Below the pieces are notes generated by a model. The model saw only the letters and a program-made list of their open reading frames with translations. It made no database searches and was not told where the DNA came from. From contig NZ_JAPVRC010000009.1 in assembly GCF_030345335.1 (NCBI RefSeq), positions 1 to 64,000 of the forward strand: a stretch of 64,000 nt of DNA. Direction: 5' to 3'. The DNA comes from Halobacillus campisalis (lineage in GTDB: Bacteria; Bacillota; Bacilli; Bacillales; Halobacillaceae). Made by a program: the position numbers and the translations under genes. Of this stretch, positions 59,420 through 64,000 are shown piece by piece. The number at the start of each line of letters is the position of its first letter. The first letter of the stretch is position 1.

Positions 59420-60823
59420 ATGAAAAACTGGATCGATGAATTAAAGCGAGTGCTTACTCCAAAGCAGGTATTAACTGAGTTAGCGGATCGTCACAGTTAT
59501 AGTTTTGACGCTTCTTTCGGGGAGTACTTACCAGAGGCAGTCGTCCAGGTGAAGAATAAGTATGAAGTGGCGTCGGTCCTGAAAGCTGCGAATGAATTTC
59601 ATTTTCCTGTCTATCCAAGGGGGAAGGGGACATGTTTAAGTGGAGGTCCTTTGCCGGTTCATGGAGGAGCTGTGCTGGACCTTTCCCAGTGGCCGGAACA
59701 AATCGATGTGCGCCCGGAGGATTTGACGGTGGTAGTCTCTCCGAGTGCATTACCAGCGAATATCAATCAAGCTGCTGAGGAATATGGGCTGATGTATGCT
59801 CCTGACCCGAGTAGTGCTCATGTCGCAACAATCGGCGGAAACCTTGCAGAGAATTCTGGAGGACCAAGAGGATTAAAGTACGGGGTGACAAAAGATTTTG
59901 TTTTAGGACTGGAAATTGTCACCCCTGAAGGAGAAATTACCCGGACAGGCGGACAAACCATCAAAAACGTTACAGGATTTGACCTGACAAAACTGATTGT
60001 CGGGTCTGAAGGAACGCTTGCGGTAATTACGGAAGCCACGCTGAAACTTCTCCCAAAGCCTCCAGCAGTCCAAACCCTGATGGTTTCTTTTAAAGACATA
60101 AGGTCGGCTGGACAGGCCGTTTCGAAAACGCTCACTTCAGGCATACTTCCTTCTAAGATGGAGTTTATGGATCAGGCATGCATCCGAGCCGTAGAAAATT
60201 TTCAACCATCAGGTTTGCCGATTGATGCAGAAGCGATTCTCATCATAGAGCTGGACGGACACCCTGACGCGATAGCCGCTGAACTAGAGGTAGTTGAAAA
60301 AATAATGATGGAACTAGGTGCTTCTGAAACGATTGTTCCAGGTAATCCTGAAGAAGCTGCGCGGATCTGGCATGCAAGAAAGCAAGTATCCCCTGCCATA
60401 GCTCAAATTAAACCTACGAAAGTGTCGGAGGACGCTACCGTTCCCCGCAGTAAAATTCCTGAAATGATGGAACGTCTGCAAGCGATTAAGGAAAAATACA
60501 AAGTCGAAATTGTCGTGTTCGGTCATGCCGGAGACGGAAACCTTCATCCTAATATTTTATGTGATAAACGAGACCAGGAGGAAATGGCGAGAGTCGAATC
60601 AGCGGTAGAGGAAATTTTTCTGGCTGCTATTAAATTAGGCGGGACGCTGAGCGGGGAACACGGAATTGGCACAATGAAAGCGCCATTTATGGAAGTTGAA
60701 CTTGGGAAGGTGGGGCTCGACATGATGAAACGTATGAAAGAAAGCTGGGACCCGAACAATATTTTAAATCCTGGTAAAATTTTCACTGAACAGGGTCAAA
60801 GGTTAGTGCTGCGTAATGAGTGA
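59420..60823 (+). CDS. glcD: Glycolate/lactate oxidase FAD subunit GlcD
   Basis: 467 residues from ATG 59420 (AAAGGGG upstream). FAD-binding PCMH domain: FPVYPRGKGTCLSGGPLPVHGG (about 63-84), HVATIGGNLAENSGGPRGLKYG (about 134-155) and GGQTIKNVTGFDLTKLIVGSEGTLAVITEATL (about 182-213). C-terminal FAD-linked oxidase domain with VFGHAGDGNLHPN (about 371-383) and SGEHGIG (about 413-419). It oxidises glycolate or D-2-hydroxy acids. It overlaps glcF by 8 bases; no glcE follows, as in Bacillus subtilis ysfCD. Confidence 0.92.
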   Translation: MKNWIDELKRVLTPKQVLTELADRHSYSFDASFGEYLPEAVVQVKNKYEVASVLKAANEFHFPVYPRGKGTCLSGGPLPVHGGAVLDLSQWPEQIDVRPEDLTVVVSPSALPANINQAAEEYGLMYAPDPSSAHVATIGGNLAENSGGPRGLKYGVTKDFVLGLEIVTPEGEITRTGGQTIKNVTGFDLTKLIVGSEGTLAVITEATLKLLPKPPAVQTLMVSFKDIRSAGQAVSKTLTSGILPSKMEFMDQACIRAVENFQPSGLPIDAEAILIIELDGHPDAIAAELEVVEKIMMELGASETIVPGNPEEAARIWHARKQVSPAIAQIKPTKVSEDATVPRSKIPEMMERLQAIKEKYKVEIVVFGHAGDGNLHPNILCDKRDQEEMARVESAVEEIFLAAIKLGGTLSGEHGIGTMKAPFMEVELGKVGLDMMKRMKESWDPNNILNPGKIFTEQGQRLVLRNE

Positions 60824-62114
60824 TCTGGAAGCATTGAGGAAACAAGTAAACTACGATCAAACCTTTGATTGCGTCCAATGTGGCTATTGCTTACCTGTCT
60901 GTCCTACATATGAAACAATGAAACGCGAAACCCATTCTCCGAGAGGGCGGATTAATTTAGTGAAAATGGCTGGCGAAGGGAAAATTAAGATAGCTGATTT
61001 GAAGGAGCCGATTGAGAAATGTTTGGGATGCATGGCTTGTACAACGATTTGTCCTACCAACGTCCAGTATGGTCGGATTTTAGAAGGTGCGAAGGAAGCG
61101 ATTGAGCAGCATGAAGTTAAGTCAGGCTTTCAAAGAAAGACAGAACAATTCTTGTTTGATAGAGTCTTTCCCTCTTCTCGTTGGATGGGGACATTGGGAA
61201 ATGCGGCATGGCTTTATCAAAAATCAGGAATGCGTAAGCTTGCGCAAGTAACGTATTTGACTTCGGCCAGCCCATTAAATGTGAGCCGTTTCGAGAAAGC
61301 TGTACCTGATCAGCCAGGTCCATTAGAAAGATCCCTCCGTAAACATCGTGTACGCCCTGATTATAAATTAAGAATGACAGTAGCTTTTTTTACCGGATGC
61401 GTCATGGATGGTGTGTTTTTTGATACCAACCAAAACACTATGGAACTCTTGCGGCTTTCTGGAGCAGAGGTGGTAGTGCCAAGGAATCAGACCTGTTGTG
61501 GAGCCTTGCATTCACACGCAGGTAAGTCGTCTTCGGCAGAAGAGCTGGCCATCAGAAACATGGAGGCTTTTGATCTCGAAGAAATAGATTATATCGTCAA
61601 CAATGCGGGTGGGTGTGGAGCAAAAATGACTGAGTATCCTCACTTGTTCGAGCGAGGAACATATTGGCATGAGCAGGCAAAGGATTTTTCCGAGAAGGTT
61701 CGTGACATTTCTGAAGTTCTTGTGGAATTGGATGGATTAGAATTCACTGAGCCTGTAGAGCTGACGATAACTTATCAGCCTTCCTGCCACATGACCCATG
61801 TGCAACGCGTAAGCGAGCCGCCTCTCCTTCTATTGAATCAAGTAAGGGGGTTGAAGCTCAGACCATTAAAACGTCCTGATTTCTGCTGCGGGTCGGCAGG
61901 GATCTATAATTTAGTGAATTATGATGAATCTATGAAAATCCTCGATGTGAAGATGGATGATGTCAAAGAAAAGCGGCCAGATGCTGTCATCACAACTAAT
62001 CCCGGCTGCCTGATTCAAATGAGAGTAGGAATTGAACGAACTGGACTTGAAAAGAAAATGGAGGCGATGCATTTAGTAGATTTGTTGATGGAGGCAGGAC
62101 CTGTGCCTAAATGA
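60816..62114 (+). CDS. glcF: Glycolate oxidase iron-sulfur subunit GlcF
   Basis: 432 residues. Two 4Fe-4S binding motifs: CVQCGYCLPVCPTY (about 19-32) and CLGCMACTTICP (about 69-80). Two Cys-rich CCG-type domains follow: NQTCCGALHSHAG (about 226-238) with NNAGGCGAKM, and FCCGSAGIYNL (about 350-360) with TNPGCLIQM. It carries electrons from GlcD to the respiratory chain at the membrane face. Translationally coupled to glcD. Confidence 0.92.
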   Translation: MSDLEALRKQVNYDQTFDCVQCGYCLPVCPTYETMKRETHSPRGRINLVKMAGEGKIKIADLKEPIEKCLGCMACTTICPTNVQYGRILEGAKEAIEQHEVKSGFQRKTEQFLFDRVFPSSRWMGTLGNAAWLYQKSGMRKLAQVTYLTSASPLNVSRFEKAVPDQPGPLERSLRKHRVRPDYKLRMTVAFFTGCVMDGVFFDTNQNTMELLRLSGAEVVVPRNQTCCGALHSHAGKSSSAEELAIRNMEAFDLEEIDYIVNNAGGCGAKMTEYPHLFERGTYWHEQAKDFSEKVRDISEVLVELDGLEFTEPVELTITYQPSCHMTHVQRVSEPPLLLLNQVRGLKLRPLKRPDFCCGSAGIYNLVNYDESMKILDVKMDDVKEKRPDAVITTNPGCLIQMRVGIERTGLEKKMEAMHLVDLLMEAGPVPK

Positions 62115-62115
62115 T

Positions 62116-62147
62116 AGGCTTTGTTAAAGTCCCGTGTTAACATAGCC
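62116..62147. repeat. Solo palindrome of the terminal motif
   Basis: GGCTTTGTTAAAGTCC and CGTGTTAACATAGCC form an imperfect inverted repeat; both halves are the GGCTATGTTAAA end motif seen on the larger repeats. It looks like two ends joined after loss of the middle. Confidence 0.6.
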
Positions 62148-62253
62148 AAATGATAAAAGGCTGACTGCAGAAAGTTGTCATTCCACAACCTTTGGTGGAC
62201 GAAACTTCATATAGCTTCGTCCGCTTCGGTGTTTTAATATAGAAAGGTTTTCT

Positions 62254-63762
62254 CTAAAACATTACGCAATCTTTATAAGAAGGACACTTATTGAAATAAT
62301 CATCTATTACTTCGAGCTCGGAGTAAGGAACTTTTTCATTGCCTATGACCTGGTAACCTCCAAAACCGATGCCTGTTAAAAGAACAAGGTCTCCCGAGGC
62401 TGCTAAATCAAAAGCATGGTGAATGGCTTCTTCTCTGTATAATTTAGTATGGATGTTATGTTCTAACGGGTTTCTGAATCCTTTAAGGACATCATTCACC
62501 ACTTCCTGACGATCCGCAAACCCAGGCTGGTCGACACTCACTATGATTTCATCAGCCATTCCTTCCACCGTTTTCGCCATTAATGGGCGTTTGTTTGGGT
62601 CTCTTAATCCAACCCCTGTAATCATGACGATTAGTTTGTGGTAAGGAATGGATCGAACCGCTTGTAAAATGTTTGATAAAGCATCAGGTGTATGAGCATA
62701 ATCCAATACAATTTGGTAAGGGGCATCATTCTTTACAATCTGATAGCGTCCTTCCGGGCATTTCACCATAGATATAACAGAGAGGATTTCTGGCATAGAG
62801 TATCCGGACTGTTTGCAGGCTCCAATGGCTGCCAATAGATTACTGACGTTATATTCTCCGTAAACTGGTGCATGAACTTCAAATAGACCTTCGTGTGTTT
62901 GGAGTGTAAAGGATGTGCCATCTAACGTAGTACGGATGTCCCGCATTCGAAGGTCGGCTCGCTCATTTTTTCCGTAAGTTAAGAGAGGTCCGTTGAAAAA
63001 TTCCAGGATATCTCCTGCCATGACTGTATCATCAATGTTGACCACGGCTCGTTCAGCCTGTTCAAACAACTTTAATTTAGCTTGTTTATAATTTTCCATA
63101 CTGCCATGAAACTCTAAATGCTCCGGTGTTAAATTTGTATGGACAGCTACATTAAAATCAATAGTTGCCAGCCTCTTTTGTTCAATGGCGATAGAAGTAG
63201 ATTCTATGACAGCTGCTTTCATCCCTTTTTGGTTAAAATGGTCGAGCACCCTATGAATATCAGGGGCTTCCGGAGTAGTAGGAACAGTCTGCCTGAAACT
63301 TGTTTTCTGTGCGTCGTCCCAAATTCCCGCCGTACCGATAGATCCTGTGCGAAGCGAAAGGGCATTCAAAATGGAGTAAATGAAAGAAGTAACCGTAGTT
63401 TTACCATTCGTACCTGTGACACCGATCGTAGATAATGATTCAGAAGGATTTCCGAATACGTGAGAAGATAGGTGTGAAAGTGCTATTCGGGCATCGGCTA
63501 CATGGATGAAAGTAATAGAAGGAAAAGTGGAAGAATATGTAGAAAGTAGATGTGCGTCCGTACCCGCTACGGTTTTTGCTCCATTCTTAATGGCTTGCTC
63601 AATGAACTGATGTCCATCGTAGTTTTCTCCAGGTATACATACAAATATGGAGTCTTCAGTCGTCTCTCTCGAATCGTACTCTACTGTAGAAGCATATTGA
63701 GCAAGGGGGCCAAGGACCGTGCCTTCAACGACTTCATTCCAATGCTGTAGTTTCTTCTGCAT
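62254..63762 (-). CDS. MurE-like ligase, paralog 3 (non-canonical acceptor site)
   Basis: 502 residues. N-terminal UDP-substrate domain (NYDGHQFI near 48-54), P-loop GVTGTNGKTT (114-123), HTNLTPEHLEFHG (about 211-223) ahead of the lysine expected to be carbamylated, and a C-terminal domain. The acceptor motif is VSVDQPGF instead of VTSDNPR, and GIGFGGYQ replaces GKGHE. VMITGVGLRDPNKRP resembles VMIAGIGIRDFKKMP in paralog 2, so both are one subfamily. It lacks neighbours typical of peptidoglycan operons. An ATG with GATGA-rich leader is used; the ribosome site is weak (GGATGATG). Function beyond peptide ligation to a UDP-linked acceptor is unknown. Confidence 0.8.
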   Translation of the reverse strand: MQKKLQHWNEVVEGTVLGPLAQYASTVEYDSRETTEDSIFVCIPGENYDGHQFIEQAIKNGAKTVAGTDAHLLSTYSSTFPSITFIHVADARIALSHLSSHVFGNPSESLSTIGVTGTNGKTTVTSFIYSILNALSLRTGSIGTAGIWDDAQKTSFRQTVPTTPEAPDIHRVLDHFNQKGMKAAVIESTSIAIEQKRLATIDFNVAVHTNLTPEHLEFHGSMENYKQAKLKLFEQAERAVVNIDDTVMAGDILEFFNGPLLTYGKNERADLRMRDIRTTLDGTSFTLQTHEGLFEVHAPVYGEYNVSNLLAAIGACKQSGYSMPEILSVISMVKCPEGRYQIVKNDAPYQIVLDYAHTPDALSNILQAVRSIPYHKLIVMITGVGLRDPNKRPLMAKTVEGMADEIIVSVDQPGFADRQEVVNDVLKGFRNPLEHNIHTKLYREEAIHHAFDLAASGDLVLLTGIGFGGYQVIGNEKVPYSELEVIDDYFNKCPSYKDCVMF

Positions 63763-63841
63763 GTCTTCATCATCCTTTTTGTAAATCTCTTTAGTAAGCT
63801 GCTATGCTAATGCTGAATAAATTCCCTATACTAAAGAGGGT

Positions 63842-63888
63842 AAACATAAATAAAGCCCTCAATCGGCTAACGATTAAAGGCTAGTCTC
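63842..63888 (-). terminator. Terminator of the partial gene at the window end
   Basis: AGCCTTTAATCG and CGATTGAGGGCT pair around TTAGC on the minus strand, followed by TTTATTTATG. Confidence 0.75.
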
Positions 63889-63902
63889 AATGTTTCCATT
63901 AT

Positions 63903-64000
63903 TTAGTGATAAGCTTCTTCTTTTTGTGCTTCTGCAAAAGGAATAAATTGTTCGATAACGTTATCAAGAAAGTCGACCGTCTGTTTGTCGTGCAGATGTC
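63903..64000 (-). CDS. C-terminal end of an unidentified gene (cut by window edge)
   Basis: The last 31 codons read HLHDKQTVDFLDNVIEQFIP and end FAEAQKEEAYH before TAA. The peptide is helical and acidic. It is followed by a good terminator, so it is likely the real end of a gene whose body lies beyond the window. The family cannot be told. Confidence 0.55.
   Translation of the reverse strand, partial: HLHDKQTVDFLDNVIEQFIPFAEAQKEEAYH

Noticed and set aside
62165-62220. Hairpin GGACGAA...TTCGTCC after glcF as a terminator
   Set aside because: The stem is present, but no T-run follows on either strand, so a terminator could not be supported.
1-64000. CRISPR arrays, tRNA, rRNA, prophage or transposase genes
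   Set aside because: No regularly spaced short direct repeats, clover-leaf sequences, phage structural genes or DDE/serine recombinase frames were seen. The dispersed repeats are palindromic and unevenly spaced.

Overview
The window looks like chromosomal DNA of a low-GC, salt-adapted Bacillaceae bacterium, most like Halobacillus, Thalassobacillus or a close relative. This rests on many acidic, Bacillus-type proteins (bacilliredoxin, CvfC, YclNOPQ-type siderophore transporter, UvsE, DUF1450), strong GGAGG ribosome sites, an S-box riboswitch, Fur boxes and simple stem-loop terminators. There are no rRNA or tRNA genes, CRISPR arrays, prophage or transposase genes. The genus is an inference.

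Layout. 0.6-7.4 kb: a DJ-1/PfpI protein, two divergently transcribed MurE-like ligases, a small SpoT-type HD hydrolase, a RibF-type flavin kinase/FAD synthetase and a DUF1450 gene whose start region appears frameshifted. 7.4-13.2 kb: a MarR-MFS efflux pair, a SAM hydrolase (DUF62), a DUF4362 lipoprotein, an aldo/keto reductase and a TetR regulator. 13.3-18.9 kb: a Fur-boxed yclNOPQ-type siderophore transporter, bioY followed by a bioB remnant, and uvsE preceded by a possible decayed small gene. 18.9-30.3 kb: YceI, RDD, a CDP-alcohol phosphatidyltransferase, an AGCS symporter, a flavin-reductase-like protein, a PCYCGC lipoprotein, an acetolactate-synthase-like enzyme, a GAF-GAF-PAS-GGDEF-EAL protein and a PadR-ChrA pair. 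30.4-35.4 kb: a second Fur-boxed siderophore system (binding protein, two permeases) with an unusual thioredoxin-reductase-like flavoprotein. 35.5-46.5 kb: DUF4385, glutaminase, cytochrome bd oxidase, a methyltransferase gene cut by one stop codon, a Ktr/Trk potassium channel subunit, a secreted glucoamylase-like protein, BrxA and CvfC. 46.6-52.5 kb: an 1140-residue polytopic membrane protein, an ABC-2 transporter and a DUF4064 protein. 53.3-64 kb: an S-box-controlled sulfone monooxygenase and its flavin reductase, a formate/nitrite channel, DinB, a TipA/Mta-like MerR regulator, a methyltransferase, GlcD/GlcF, a third MurE-like ligase and the end of one more gene.

The gene-poor gaps are filled by dispersed repeats. 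Family A is a long imperfect palindrome (about 110-170 bp) with a conserved core, at least 14 full or partial copies, and outer arms that come in several sequence types yet stay self-complementary; inner stems also change in compensatory fashion. Family B is a second unit, with four copies of about 100-170 bp or more. A short terminal motif (GGCTATGTTAAA) appears alone or at the ends of composites. Several copies are nested, deleted or fused.

How the genes fit together. Iron supply (two Fur-regulated uptake systems plus a reductase), sulfur scavenging under methionine/SAM control, redox and thiol homeostasis (BrxA, DJ-1, flavoproteins), and envelope chemistry (three MurE-like ligases) are the main themes. 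The most unusual points are the three divergent MurE paralogs outside a dcw cluster, the S-box-controlled sulfone monooxygenase operon, the structured repeat families, and four apparently decaying or disrupted genes.
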